Source: Oxalobacter formigenes
GTDB lineage: Bacteria; Pseudomonadota; Gammaproteobacteria; Burkholderiales; Burkholderiaceae_D
Length of the DNA: 64,000 nt
Direction: 5' to 3' (one strand)
Assembly (NCBI RefSeq): GCF_027158485.1
Contig: NZ_JAMKYJ010000009.1
In this document: one piece after another, positions 26,481 through 34,672 of the stretch
How the letters are laid out: every line of letters begins with the position of its first letter
Position numbering within the stretch: position 1 is the stretch's first letter
The notes under the pieces: model-generated
Told to the model about the DNA's origin: nothing
The model's database searches: none
The model's input: the letters and a program-made list of their open reading frames with translations, nothing else
Position numbers and translations under genes: made by a program

Positions 26481-27545
26481 ATGCCTATCGTATCAATGCG
26501 TCAATTACTGGATCATGCCGCTGAAAACGGCTATGGTCTGCCTGCGTTCAACGTCAATAACCTTGAACAGGTTCAGGCGATTATGGAAGCGGCTGCCGAA
26601 GTCGATTCACCTGTCATCATGCAGGCTTCCGCAGGTGCCCGACGCTATGCCGGTGAAGCTTTTCTGCGCCATCTGATTGAAGCGGCTGTCGAGGCTTATC
26701 CTGATATTCCGATTGTGATGCATCAGGATCATGGCCAGTCGCCTGCCGTTTGCATGTCGGCCATCCGTTCGGGTTTCAGTTCGGTCATGATGGACGGTTC
26801 CCTGTTGCCGGACGGCAAAACGGCGGCGGATTATGATTACAATGTTGAAGTGACGAAAGAAGTCGTCAAGTTTTCCCATGCCGTCGGTGTGACCGTTGAG
26901 GCGGAACTGGGGGTTCTGGGTTCGCTGGAAACCATGAAGGCTGACAAGGAAGACGGTATCGGCGCTGAAGGCACGATGACACGGGAACAGCTGTTGACCA
27001 ATCCGGATCAGGCCGTCGATTTCGTTGCCCAGACCCAGTGCGATGCACTGGCGATTGCGATTGGTACGTCACATGGCGCATACAAATTCACCCGCAAGCC
27101 GACAGGCGACATTCTGGCGATCGATCGCCTGAAAGAGATTCATGCCCGTTTGCCGAATACGCATCTGGTCATGCACGGTTCGTCTTCCGTACCTCAGGAA
27201 TTGCTGGCATTGATTCGTGAATACGGTGGCGACATTCGTGAAACCTATGGCGTTCCGGTTGAAGAGTTGCAGGAAAGTATCAAATTCGGGGTCCGCAAAA
27301 TCAATATCGATACCGATATCCGTCTGGCCATGACAGCCGCGATCCGCCGTTATCTGATGCAGAATCCATCGCATTTCGACCCGCGTGAATATCTGAAGGC
27401 CGCAAAGGAAGAAGCGAAGAAAATGTGTATTTCACGCTACGTCGCTTTCGGTTCGGCTGGACAGGCATCGAAGATCAAGCCGATTCCTCTGGAAAAGATG
27501 GCGGAAAAATATAAAAAAGGCGAACTCGCCCAAATCGTGAAATAA
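26481..27545 (+). CDS. fba: Class II fructose-1,6-bisphosphate aldolase
   Basis: A 354-residue Zn-dependent aldolase of the Calvin-type class IIB group. Metal and catalytic motifs: MHQDHGQSP, DGSLLPDGKTA, VEAELGVLGS, AIAIGTSHGAYKF, VMHGSSSVPQ and GVRKINIDTDIRLA. CAAGGAG stands 8 bases before the ATG. It forms a unit with pgk and ends at a hairpin before purE. Confidence 0.96.
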   Translation: MPIVSMRQLLDHAAENGYGLPAFNVNNLEQVQAIMEAAAEVDSPVIMQASAGARRYAGEAFLRHLIEAAVEAYPDIPIVMHQDHGQSPAVCMSAIRSGFSSVMMDGSLLPDGKTAADYDYNVEVTKEVVKFSHAVGVTVEAELGVLGSLETMKADKEDGIGAEGTMTREQLLTNPDQAVDFVAQTQCDALAIAIGTSHGAYKFTRKPTGDILAIDRLKEIHARLPNTHLVMHGSSSVPQELLALIREYGGDIRETYGVPVEELQESIKFGVRKINIDTDIRLAMTAAIRRYLMQNPSHFDPREYLKAAKEEAKKMCISRYVAFGSAGQASKIKPIPLEKMAEKYKKGELAQIVK

Positions 27546-27576
27546 TATCGTTTTTCCAGAAAAAGTAGCACAATAC

Positions 27577-27615
27577 GCAGGTGCGTTCGATGTCGGACGC
27601 ACCTGCCTTGTTTTC
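27577..27615 (+). terminator. Likely terminator after fba
   Basis: GCAGGTGCGT and ACGCACCTGC form a 10-bp perfect stem with a 10-base loop. The following T run is interrupted (CTTGTTTTC), so termination may be partial and allow read-through into purE. Confidence 0.65.
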
Positions 27616-27646
27616 AGCGCAAGTTTTTGATTGATTGAGTATAAAA

Positions 27647-28159
27647 ATGGTAGATACAAATAAAGAAGACGAAAAATTGGTCGGTATCGTCATGGGTTCC
27701 ACTTCCGATTGGGACATCATGAAAGAAGCGGCAAAAATGTGTAAGGACTTTGGCGTTTCTTTCGAAGCACGTGCCTTGTCGGCTCACCGCACTCCGGAAG
27801 AACTGGCCGAATGGATGACCAGCATGGAAAAACGCGGTTGCCGTGCATTTATTGCCGGTGCAGGCGGTGCAGCCCATCTGGCCGGTGTTGTCGCTTCCCA
27901 TACCATTCTGCCGATTTTCGGCGTACCTATCCCGTCCAAATACATGAAGGGACTCGATTCCCTGCTGGCAACGGTCCAGATGCCAAAGGGCATTCCCGTT
28001 TCCACTCTGGCGATCGGGGAAGGTGGCGCTGCCAATGCCGCGCTGGCTGTTATTTCCGTTCTGGCCTTAAATGACGACAGCCTGAAAGACAAACTGAAGG
28101 CTTTCCGTGTCAAACAGTCGGAAAAAGTCCGTCAGGCCACTCTGCCTGAACTCGACTGA
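27647..28159 (+). CDS. purE: N5-carboxyaminoimidazole ribonucleotide mutase
   Basis: A 170-residue class I PurE that rearranges N5-CAIR to CAIR in purine synthesis. Visible: MGSTSDWDIMKEA, SAHRTPEEL, AGAGGAAHLAGVVA and GVPIPSKYMKGLDSLL. I use the ATG at 27647; the frame also opens at a TTG 12 bases earlier, without a ribosome-binding site. purK is not adjacent, which is unusual because class I PurE needs the PurK product; it must lie elsewhere. purC follows after 14 bases. Confidence 0.95.
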   Translation: MVDTNKEDEKLVGIVMGSTSDWDIMKEAAKMCKDFGVSFEARALSAHRTPEELAEWMTSMEKRGCRAFIAGAGGAAHLAGVVASHTILPIFGVPIPSKYMKGLDSLLATVQMPKGIPVSTLAIGEGGAANAALAVISVLALNDDSLKDKLKAFRVKQSEKVRQATLPELD

Positions 28160-28173
28160 GAAAGAGGTGCAAT

Positions 28174-29052
28174 ATGCCAGGATTAATGAAAACGCAAATC
28201 AAATCCCTGCCTTTTCTGCATCGCGGAAAAGTCAGGGATATTTACGCTGTCGGTGACGATAAACTCCTTGTTGTCCAGACCGATCGTCTGTCCGCTTTCG
28301 ACGTCATTATGGAAGATCCGATTCCGAACAAGGGCCGTATTCTGACAGCGATGTCGAATTTCTGGTTCAAAAAATTCGGTCATCTGATGCCCAATCACAT
28401 GACGGATATCGATCCTGAATCGCTTGTCGCTCCTCATGAGCGCGATCAGGTCAGAGGACGCGCAATTGTCGTCAAAAAATACAAGGCTATTCCGATAGAA
28501 GCGATCGTTCGCGGCTATATCATCGGTACTGGCTGGAAAGATTACCAGCAGACCGGAGCCATTTGCGGCATTAAATTGCCGGCTGGACTGAAAGAAGCCC
28601 AGAAATTGCCGGAAGTGATCTTCACTCCTTCGACCAAAGCTGATGTCGGTGAACATGACCAGAATATCTCATTTGAAAAAATGAAGGAAATCGTCGGTGC
28701 CGAAGTCGCTGAAAAAGTCCGGGAAATGGCCATTACCCTGTACAGGGAAGCGGCTGAATTTGCGGCGACGAAAGGCATTCTGATCGCCGATACCAAATTC
28801 GAGTTCGGTATGGACGATGACGGAAAAATTTATCTGATCGATGAAATCCTGACGCCCGATTCTTCCCGTTTCTGGCCTCTCTCCAGTTATGAAGTCGGCA
28901 TGTCACCCCCGTCGTTCGACAAACAGTACGTTCGTGACTGGCTGTCCGCCCAACCGTGGGATAAAACAGCGCCTGCTCCACGTCTGCCGCTTGAAGTCGC
29001 AGAAAAAACGACTGAAAAATACAATGAGGCATTGCGTCTTTTGACGGCTTGA
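28174..29052 (+). CDS. purC: Phosphoribosylaminoimidazole-succinocarboxamide synthase
   Basis: A 292-residue SAICAR synthetase joining CAIR and aspartate with ATP. The sequence shows HRGKVRDIYAVGDDKLLVVQ, DRLSAFDV, NHMTDIDPE, EAIVRGYIIGTGWKDYQ, TKADVGEHDQNI and LTPDSSRFWP. It is the longer, eukaryote-like SAICAR synthase form seen in Burkholderiales. AGAGGTG precedes the ATG. It sits between purE and a sua5-type gene that begins one base after its stop, so the three form an operon. Confidence 0.96.
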   Translation: MPGLMKTQIKSLPFLHRGKVRDIYAVGDDKLLVVQTDRLSAFDVIMEDPIPNKGRILTAMSNFWFKKFGHLMPNHMTDIDPESLVAPHERDQVRGRAIVVKKYKAIPIEAIVRGYIIGTGWKDYQQTGAICGIKLPAGLKEAQKLPEVIFTPSTKADVGEHDQNISFEKMKEIVGAEVAEKVREMAITLYREAAEFAATKGILIADTKFEFGMDDDGKIYLIDEILTPDSSRFWPLSSYEVGMSPPSFDKQYVRDWLSAQPWDKTAPAPRLPLEVAEKTTEKYNEALRLLTA

Positions 29053-29053
29053 T

Positions 29054-30082
29054 ATGGCTAATGATGTTTCTGACGATGTAAGGGCAGCTGCCCGGATGCT
29101 TGAATCCGGGCAGCTGGTCGCTTTTCCTACCGAAACGGTGTACGGTCTGGGAGCCGATGCCGAAAATGCTGTGGCGACAGCCGCGATTTTCGCGCTTAAA
29201 AACAGACCGGCCAATCATCCACTGATCGTTCATGTCGCCCCTGACGCCGATATCGGATACTGGTCTTCTTATATACCGGATGAGGCGAAAAAGCTGATAG
29301 ATGCTTTCTGGCCCGGTCCGTTGACCCTGATCCTGAAAAAGGCTGCACATATCCCTGCTGCTGTCGCAGGCGGTCAGGATTCCATCGGTTTGCGTTGTCC
29401 TTCCCATCCGGTTGCACAGGCTCTTTTGAGAGCTTTCAAGGGTGGAAAGGGCGGGATTGCCGGCCCTTCGGCCAACCGTTTCGGGCACGTCAGTCCAACC
29501 AGGGCAGAGCATGTCAGGGAAGAATTCGGTGACGACCCCCGTTTGGCAGCCATTCTGGAAGGTGGCCAAAGTGAGGTTGGAATCGAATCGACGATTCTGG
29601 ATTTATCACGCATTGAAACTGCTGGCCCTGTACTGCTTCGTCCCGGAAAAATCCATTCCCTGCAGATCGCTGAAGTCATCGGGAGAATGCCGGAAATGCC
29701 TGATGCCGCCGCGCCGCGGGCTTCCGGTACGCTGGCTTCCCATTATGCACCCTTGACACCGGTGGTTATCGTACCCGAAAAGGACCTTACTTCCGTTCTG
29801 AAGCAGCTTGAAAAGAAAAACATTCGGGTCGCATTGCTGCATTATTCGTCACTGTCTTCCGACAGAAAACAGCCGCTGGTCAAACAGACAGGCCTGTTTT
29901 GTTCGCCCGACGTGTATTCCCATCAGTTGTATGCTTCTTTACGCGAACTGGATCGCCATCGGGCCGATGTCATTCTGGTCGAGGCAACTCCGGATACGGA
30001 GGCATGGAAGGGGGTTAACGACAGACTGCGCCGTGCGGCATATAACGGACAGGGCATTCTTGAAAAATGGCTTCTTCCCTGA
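29054..30082 (+). CDS. Threonylcarbamoyl-AMP synthase, Sua5 type
   Basis: A 342-residue protein: an N-terminal YrdC domain (about 1-205) with FPTETVYGLGADAEN, KNRPANHPLIVH (the KxR nucleotide-binding motif) and GPSANRFGHVSPT, and a C-terminal Sua5 domain (about 215-342). It forms threonylcarbamoyl-AMP from threonine, bicarbonate and ATP, the first step of t6A37 tRNA modification. It starts immediately after purC and is co-transcribed with it. A second YrdC-domain protein, YciO-like, is encoded at 62850. The long Sua5 form is the one more likely to supply t6A. Confidence 0.92.
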   Translation: MANDVSDDVRAAARMLESGQLVAFPTETVYGLGADAENAVATAAIFALKNRPANHPLIVHVAPDADIGYWSSYIPDEAKKLIDAFWPGPLTLILKKAAHIPAAVAGGQDSIGLRCPSHPVAQALLRAFKGGKGGIAGPSANRFGHVSPTRAEHVREEFGDDPRLAAILEGGQSEVGIESTILDLSRIETAGPVLLRPGKIHSLQIAEVIGRMPEMPDAAAPRASGTLASHYAPLTPVVIVPEKDLTSVLKQLEKKNIRVALLHYSSLSSDRKQPLVKQTGLFCSPDVYSHQLYASLRELDRHRADVILVEATPDTEAWKGVNDRLRRAAYNGQGILEKWLLP

Positions 30083-30104
30083 GCCATTCGCAATGCAAGG
30101 GACT

Positions 30105-30145
30105 AAAAAAACTTCACCGGTAATATAACCGGTGAAGTTTTTTTT
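30105..30145. terminator. Bidirectional terminator
   Basis: ACTTCACCGGT and ACCGGTGAAGT form an 11-bp stem with an A run before and eight T after. It separates the purE-purC-sua5 unit from the convergent usp gene. Confidence 0.93.
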
Positions 30146-30146
30146 A

Positions 30147-30650
30147 TCAGATTCTTGGACTGATATAGGTTTTCGCTTTTTTAGGCACCTGTTCTTTTTT
30201 GACCTTGTAAACCAGAACCGGAATCTGGCTTGCTGCAAGGACCTTGGAAGCTACGCCGCCCATGAAAAAGTTTTCCCAACCGGTATAACCTCTTGAAGCC
30301 ATGTAAATCAGATCGCATCCATTCTTCTCGGCTGCGTAAACGATATAACCGGCAGTCGTGTTGGAAATAAAGGTTTCAGACGTAAACTTGACGTTACCGG
30401 CTTCGGCTGATTCACGAAGTGGCTGCATGAATTGTTCGGCAGCATGGTTTACGGCTTCTTCATATTCTTTTGCGGTCGGCCAGGATTGAGGCTTGCCGTC
30501 GGAAAATTCAAATTCCGAGTTCTGGTTTTCTTTCGCCACATAAACACAAACCACTTCGGCGCCGATTTTCTTCGCCAGTTCAATCCCTTCCATTGCTGCC
30601 TGGGTGGCAAGAGGTGATCCGTCAGTTGGGACTAGTATTTTTTTGAACAT
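30147..30650 (-). CDS. Universal stress protein UspA family
   Basis: A 167-residue single-domain Usp. It begins MFKKILVPTDGSPLATQAA and has the C-terminal nucleotide-loop-like ASRGYTGWENFFMGGVASKVL, approximating the G-x2-G-x9-G(S) ATP-binding motif. A short insertion near residues 42-60 (ENQNSEFEFSDGKPQSW) is seen. The ATG at 30650 is chosen because the sequence before it is not Usp-like, although the frame is open further upstream. Stress-linked function is inferred from the family; the partner is unknown. Confidence 0.85.
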   Translation of the reverse strand: MFKKILVPTDGSPLATQAAMEGIELAKKIGAEVVCVYVAKENQNSEFEFSDGKPQSWPTAKEYEEAVNHAAEQFMQPLRESAEAGNVKFTSETFISNTTAGYIVYAAEKNGCDLIYMASRGYTGWENFFMGGVASKVLAASQIPVLVYKVKKEQVPKKAKTYISPRI

Positions 30651-30928
30651 AATTATTTCCCTTTGAAAAAACTGCGTTAATGGAACAGGATTGTAATAAC
30701 AGCATTTCAATATCAAAAAATGAACGGTTTAATCATTTTTTGCCTTATTAAAATCCACCGACTACATTTTTATTCTTATGCATTTTTATAAGGCCGTCAA
30801 TATTCCTTTTGTCTATTTTGAATATGGATCATTATGAAATTTGTCTATATCAAAACGTATTGTTGAAAACGGTTTACTATTCCTGAAAAGATTCATTCTT
30901 TAAAACACATATTTATTTGGGGAAATGT

Positions 30929-31462
30929 ATGGCACTCGAAAAAGCGACGTTGGGAGGTGGGTGCTTCTGGTGTCTGGAAGCGATATTCCAGCAGATGAAG
31001 GGCGTGACCGATGTAGCTTCCGGATATGCCGGAGGTGAAGTGGATAATCCGACTTATAATCAGGTTTGCAAGGGCTTGACCGGTCATGCCGAAGTGGTTC
31101 AGGTCACCTTTGATTCCGATATCATCAGTTACCGGGATTTGCTCACGATTTTCTTTACCATTCACGATCCGACGACGTTGAACCAGCAGGGAAACGATGT
31201 CGGGCCACAATACCGGTCTGTTGTTTTTTATCACAACCCGGAACAGAAAAAGATTGCAGAAGAAGTGATCGTGAAGATGGGAGGCATCTGGTCGTCACCT
31301 ATCGTGACCGAGCTGCTTCCGTTTTCAGGGTTCTTCCCTGCCGAGGACTACCACAAGGATTTCTACAAACAGAATCCGGAACAGGGTTATTGCATTTACG
31401 TCATTGAGCCTAAAGTGGCCATGTTCAGGAAATACTTTGCCAATCGCCTGAAAGACCAGTAG
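30929..31462 (+). CDS. msrA: Peptide methionine-S-sulfoxide reductase A
   Basis: A 177-residue enzyme reducing the S epimer of methionine sulfoxide in proteins. The active-site motif GGGCFWCLEA is at residues 8-17, with GYAGGEVDNPTY, GHAEVVQVTFD and DVGPQYRS following, and FFPAEDYHKDFY near the end. The start is the ATG at 30929, preceded by TTGGGGAAA. MsrB is neither fused nor adjacent. No resolving cysteine pair at the far C-terminus is visible beyond YCIYVIEPK. Confidence 0.95.
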   Translation: MALEKATLGGGCFWCLEAIFQQMKGVTDVASGYAGGEVDNPTYNQVCKGLTGHAEVVQVTFDSDIISYRDLLTIFFTIHDPTTLNQQGNDVGPQYRSVVFYHNPEQKKIAEEVIVKMGGIWSSPIVTELLPFSGFFPAEDYHKDFYKQNPEQGYCIYVIEPKVAMFRKYFANRLKDQ

Positions 31463-31476
31463 GCCAGCCGATATGA

Positions 31477-31503
31477 AATTGCCCGGTTTGAAACCGGGCA
31501 ATT
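31477..31503. terminator. Hairpin between convergent msrA and cfa
   Basis: AATTGCCCGGTTT and AAACCGGGCAATT form a 13-bp perfect inverted repeat. There is no T run on either side, so it may be a weak terminator or an mRNA 3'-end stabiliser for both genes. Confidence 0.6.
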
Positions 31504-31530
31504 CGTAATGACAAGACAGGTCAAACCTGA

Positions 31531-32754
31531 TCAGTCTTTCTTTTCGTACATATAGTTCCGTGACATCGGCAAAAGCGGGGATGTACGTCCGGACTTGATA
31601 CAGACGACCTGGAAAATGGCGATACGGTCGAGCGCGAATGCATAAGCGCATCCGGCCAGATAGACACGCCAGATCCGGTAGCGTTTTTCATCGGTCAGCT
31701 GTTTGATGGCCGGTGTCTTTTCCTCGAAGTTTTCAGCCCAGATGGCACAGGTCTTCGCGTAATGATGGCGAAGGTTTTCGATATCCATCGGTTCCAGTCC
31801 GGCTTCCTGCATGTCTTTCAACACGAGGCCGATGTGAGGCAATTCGCCGTGCGGGAAGACATATTTCTCAATGAATTCGCCGCCGCCGAAAGGTGTTTCG
31901 CCACTCTCGGGATCGCAACTCGTGATACCGTGGTTCATGCAGATGCCATCGTCGTCGAGCAGATTGTGAATGATTTTGAAGTAATCGACCAGATGTTTCA
32001 GACCGACATGTTCGAACATGCCGACACTGGTGATACGGTCGAATTTGCCCGTGACGTCGCGATAATCCTGAATGCGGATATCGATCTTGTCTTCCAGTCC
32101 TTTTTCTTTCACGCGCTGGCGTGCCATTTCATACTGATTTTTGGAAAGCGTGATGCCGACGACGTTGGCGCCGAATTTTTCCGCTGCGCGGATGGCAAGC
32201 GCTCCCCAGCCACAACCTATGTCCAGCAGCCTGTCACCGGGACGCACGTTAATCTTGGTCAGGATGTGGTCGATTTTCTTGATTTGTGCGGTGGCAAGGT
32301 CTTCGTCACCGTTTTCGAAGTATCCGCAGGAATAAACCATGTTCGGATCAAGCCATTCCTGATAGAACTCGTTGGAAACATCATAGTGATAACCGATCGA
32401 TTCGGCGTCGATCTGTCGAGTGTGGCGTCCACCGAAATAATGGCGGAACCTGGCCGCTGTCGTCGAGGATGGAGAGTCGAAGATATTGGCGAGCGAATTG
32501 CCAATGGCGATCATGTCGTTCAATTCGCCCTGGACTTCGAGTTTGCCTTCGACATATGCCGTACCCAGATTGTCCAGCGTCGGTTTCAACAGATAACTTA
32601 ATGAGGCAAGTTCAGGTATGCGCAAAACAACCTTCGGTTCTTCATTCGGATTCAGGTCATACTTTTGACCGGTCCATAATTCAAGCCTTAAAGGCAAAGC
32701 GCTTGTTTTACGGATATCGTTTACCCAGTTTTCCAGTTTTTTTTCCCAGAACAC
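31531..32754 (-). CDS. cfa: Cyclopropane-fatty-acyl-phospholipid synthase
   Basis: A 407-residue SAM-dependent enzyme that adds a methylene bridge to unsaturated acyl chains of membrane lipids, often on entry to stationary phase or in acid. Motifs: GYHYDVSNEFYQEWLDP, YSCGYF, LLDIGCGWGALAI, GITLSKNQYEMA, ITSVGMFEHVG and FIEKYVFPHGELP. The start is set at the GTG at 32754 because GGGAGGG lies 6-7 bases before it; a TTG 15 bases upstream is in frame but overlaps that ribosome-binding site. A 20-base palindrome lies about 170 bases upstream. Confidence 0.93.
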   Translation of the reverse strand: MFWEKKLENWVNDIRKTSALPLRLELWTGQKYDLNPNEEPKVVLRIPELASLSYLLKPTLDNLGTAYVEGKLEVQGELNDMIAIGNSLANIFDSPSSTTAARFRHYFGGRHTRQIDAESIGYHYDVSNEFYQEWLDPNMVYSCGYFENGDEDLATAQIKKIDHILTKINVRPGDRLLDIGCGWGALAIRAAEKFGANVVGITLSKNQYEMARQRVKEKGLEDKIDIRIQDYRDVTGKFDRITSVGMFEHVGLKHLVDYFKIIHNLLDDDGICMNHGITSCDPESGETPFGGGEFIEKYVFPHGELPHIGLVLKDMQEAGLEPMDIENLRHHYAKTCAIWAENFEEKTPAIKQLTDEKRYRIWRVYLAGCAYAFALDRIAIFQVVCIKSGRTSPLLPMSRNYMYEKKD

Positions 32755-33249
32755 AGCTATCCCTCCCAATGATTTTTTGATCTGAACGTCTTGTAGAGCC
32801 CAGTCGTCAGTATTGTTATTTATATCTGTATTTTTCTGTCACCATTGAAATTCTAAATCAGATTTTTTTTCTCCGTAAGGAGGCTGATCCATAATGTTGG
32901 AATTTGGGATGGATTCATCTTTTATATGAAATCGGTTTCATATGATGTTCATTCATCATTCCAATCAGAACTTAATGGGCCATTTATTTTATTTATTAAA
33001 TAAACTCTTGAAAAATAATGCCTTAGCAGATAAAAAAATGGATTATCGGATTTTATTTTTATAATAAGGCTGTTAAAAAGACATTCCAATAAACGATGTT
33101 ATAAAATAACTGACTTGTGCCGGGTTCTCTGGAAAATAATAGTACAGTCTGCTCGCGCCATTTTTGACATAAAGCGATATGGTCCGAAAAACCCATCCGT
33201 TTGTCGCAATTTGACAAAGTGATGGGTGAATTTGATTTTCAGTTTCAGG
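32755..33249. other. Long AT-rich intergenic region between cfa and tcdA
   Basis: No gene is seen. It contains the palindrome at 32924-32943 and a stretch of mainly A and T at about 32980-33065. It should hold the divergent promoters of cfa and tcdA. Confidence 0.5.
32924..32943. repeat. Operator-like palindrome upstream of cfa
   Basis: ATATGAAA-TCGG-TTTCATAT, a perfect 8-bp inverted repeat in the shared upstream region of cfa and tcdA. The shape suits a dimeric repressor site; no known regulator is assigned. Confidence 0.5.
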
Positions 33250-34020
33250 ATGAATGATTTTACGAAATCCGTGCGGTTTGCCGGAACACAGCGTTTATTC
33301 GGGGAAGACGGCCTGGCAAGGCTTGGCAACGCCCGTGTTGCCATTATCGGTATCGGTGGTGTCGGTTCATGGGCAGTTGAAACGCTGGCGCGAACCGGTA
33401 TCGGTAATCTGACTCTGATTGATGGTGACGTGGTTGTCGAATCCAATATCAACCGGCAGATTCAGGCGACCGACAGTACTTTGGGGAAACCGAAAGTCCT
33501 TGCTCTTGCTGAACGTATCGCGCTGATCAATCCCGATTGTTTCGTTGAGCCGTTACAGGATTTTGTGAGGCCTGAAAATCTCGACGCGCTTGTCGGCAAC
33601 AGAAATTTCGATTTTGTCATCGACGCAATTGACAGTGTCAGGGATAAAACGGCTTTGATCGCGTACTGTAAGGAAAAGGCCATTCCACTGGTCACGGTTG
33701 GAAGCGCGGGCGGCCAGATGGACCCCACGCGAATCGATATTTGCGACTTGTCCCGGACCCAGCAGGAGCCTTTGCTGGCGAAAGTACGCAAACGCCTGCG
33801 TTCACAGTACGGTTTTACCCGCAATCCGAAAAACAAATTCGGTATCGATGCCGTCTATTCGCTTGAGCCGGTCAAATATCCCGGGAATGCCGAACCCGGG
33901 CCGAAAGAGAATGTACCGGGTCTGAATCCGGCGGGATTTGGAACGACAATGGCGGTAACGGCCGGTTTCGGACTGGCGGCGGCATCCTATGTGTTACGGC
34001 GGATTGCATTAGCTGAATGA
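33250..34020 (+). CDS. tcdA: tRNA threonylcarbamoyladenosine dehydratase
   Basis: A 256-residue E1/ThiF-like enzyme (formerly CsdL/YgdL) that cyclises t6A37 to ct6A in tRNA using ATP. Visible: RFAGTQRLFGEDGLARL, the nucleotide loop IGIGGVGSWAVETLARTGIG, DGDVV, NRQIQA and DAIDSVRDK; the length and C-terminus (TMAVTAGFGLAAASYVLRRI) match. I use the ATG at 33250; a TTG 24 bases upstream is in frame but the sequence there is not conserved-looking. It works downstream of the Sua5 protein encoded at 29054. It overlaps the convergent thpR gene by 34 bases. Confidence 0.93.
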   Translation: MNDFTKSVRFAGTQRLFGEDGLARLGNARVAIIGIGGVGSWAVETLARTGIGNLTLIDGDVVVESNINRQIQATDSTLGKPKVLALAERIALINPDCFVEPLQDFVRPENLDALVGNRNFDFVIDAIDSVRDKTALIAYCKEKAIPLVTVGSAGGQMDPTRIDICDLSRTQQEPLLAKVRKRLRSQYGFTRNPKNKFGIDAVYSLEPVKYPGNAEPGPKENVPGLNPAGFGTTMAVTAGFGLAAASYVLRRIALAE

Positions 34021-34601
34021 TCGATTCCATTTGAATTGAATCCTTTTCGTTCATGCAGGATCCGATATTCCGGGTGATTGCCTTTTTCACTGCTTGAAAT
34101 GGATTGCATCAACACAAGCCGGCTGACTTGCCAGCTTATCGGTGTTTCCATCTTTATCTCCGCTTTTGAAGAACGACGAGCCAGTGTTATATGAGGCCGG
34201 AAATTCTCATTTTTATCTTTCAGATAAGCCGGTATCAGAAACTGTCGGGTATCTTCAAACATTCTGGCAAGTTGTGCGGGTGTTTGTTCCGGTCCAATCC
34301 AGCTAAGGCCGATTTTCGGAAAGTATCCGATTTTGTCCAGTTTCATTTCAAATGGTTCAAATGAAATCCGGTCAAGGAATCGGTTCAGGGCAGGCAGATT
34401 CCTTTTCGGTTGATTGCCCAGAAAAAACAGGGTCATGTGCAGATTTTCCGGAGGCGTTTTTTTACCGGATACATGAATCTGGCATTCCTGAAGTCTTGCG
34501 TTCGTCACGTCGTCCGGAATCAGGGCATAAAAAAGACGCAAGAAATCCGGTTGCTTATGCAGAGATTGAGACGATATCTTGTTTGTTTTTGGATTTTGCA
34601 T
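33987..34601 (-). CDS. thpR: RNA 2',3'-cyclic phosphodiesterase (2H family)
   Basis: A 204-residue 2H phosphoesterase (formerly LigT). Both HxT motifs are present: NLHMTLFFLGN near residue 55 and RPHITLARR near residue 138, with RLFYALIPDD near the start. The enzyme opens 2',3'-cyclic phosphates of RNA; the physiological substrate is not settled for the family. The C-terminal 34 bases overlap tcdA on the opposite strand, so the last residues (after HERKGF) may be under little constraint. Confidence 0.88.
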   Translation of the reverse strand: MQNPKTNKISSQSLHKQPDFLRLFYALIPDDVTNARLQECQIHVSGKKTPPENLHMTLFFLGNQPKRNLPALNRFLDRISFEPFEMKLDKIGYFPKIGLSWIGPEQTPAQLARMFEDTRQFLIPAYLKDKNENFRPHITLARRSSKAEIKMETPISWQVSRLVLMQSISSSEKGNHPEYRILHERKGFNSNGIDHSANAIRRNT

Positions 34602-34672
34602 GGCATTGTCCAGTGCCAGAGTTTATGCAGGTCGACTTTCCTGCCGGGTTGAATTGCCAGACATGTGAAATC

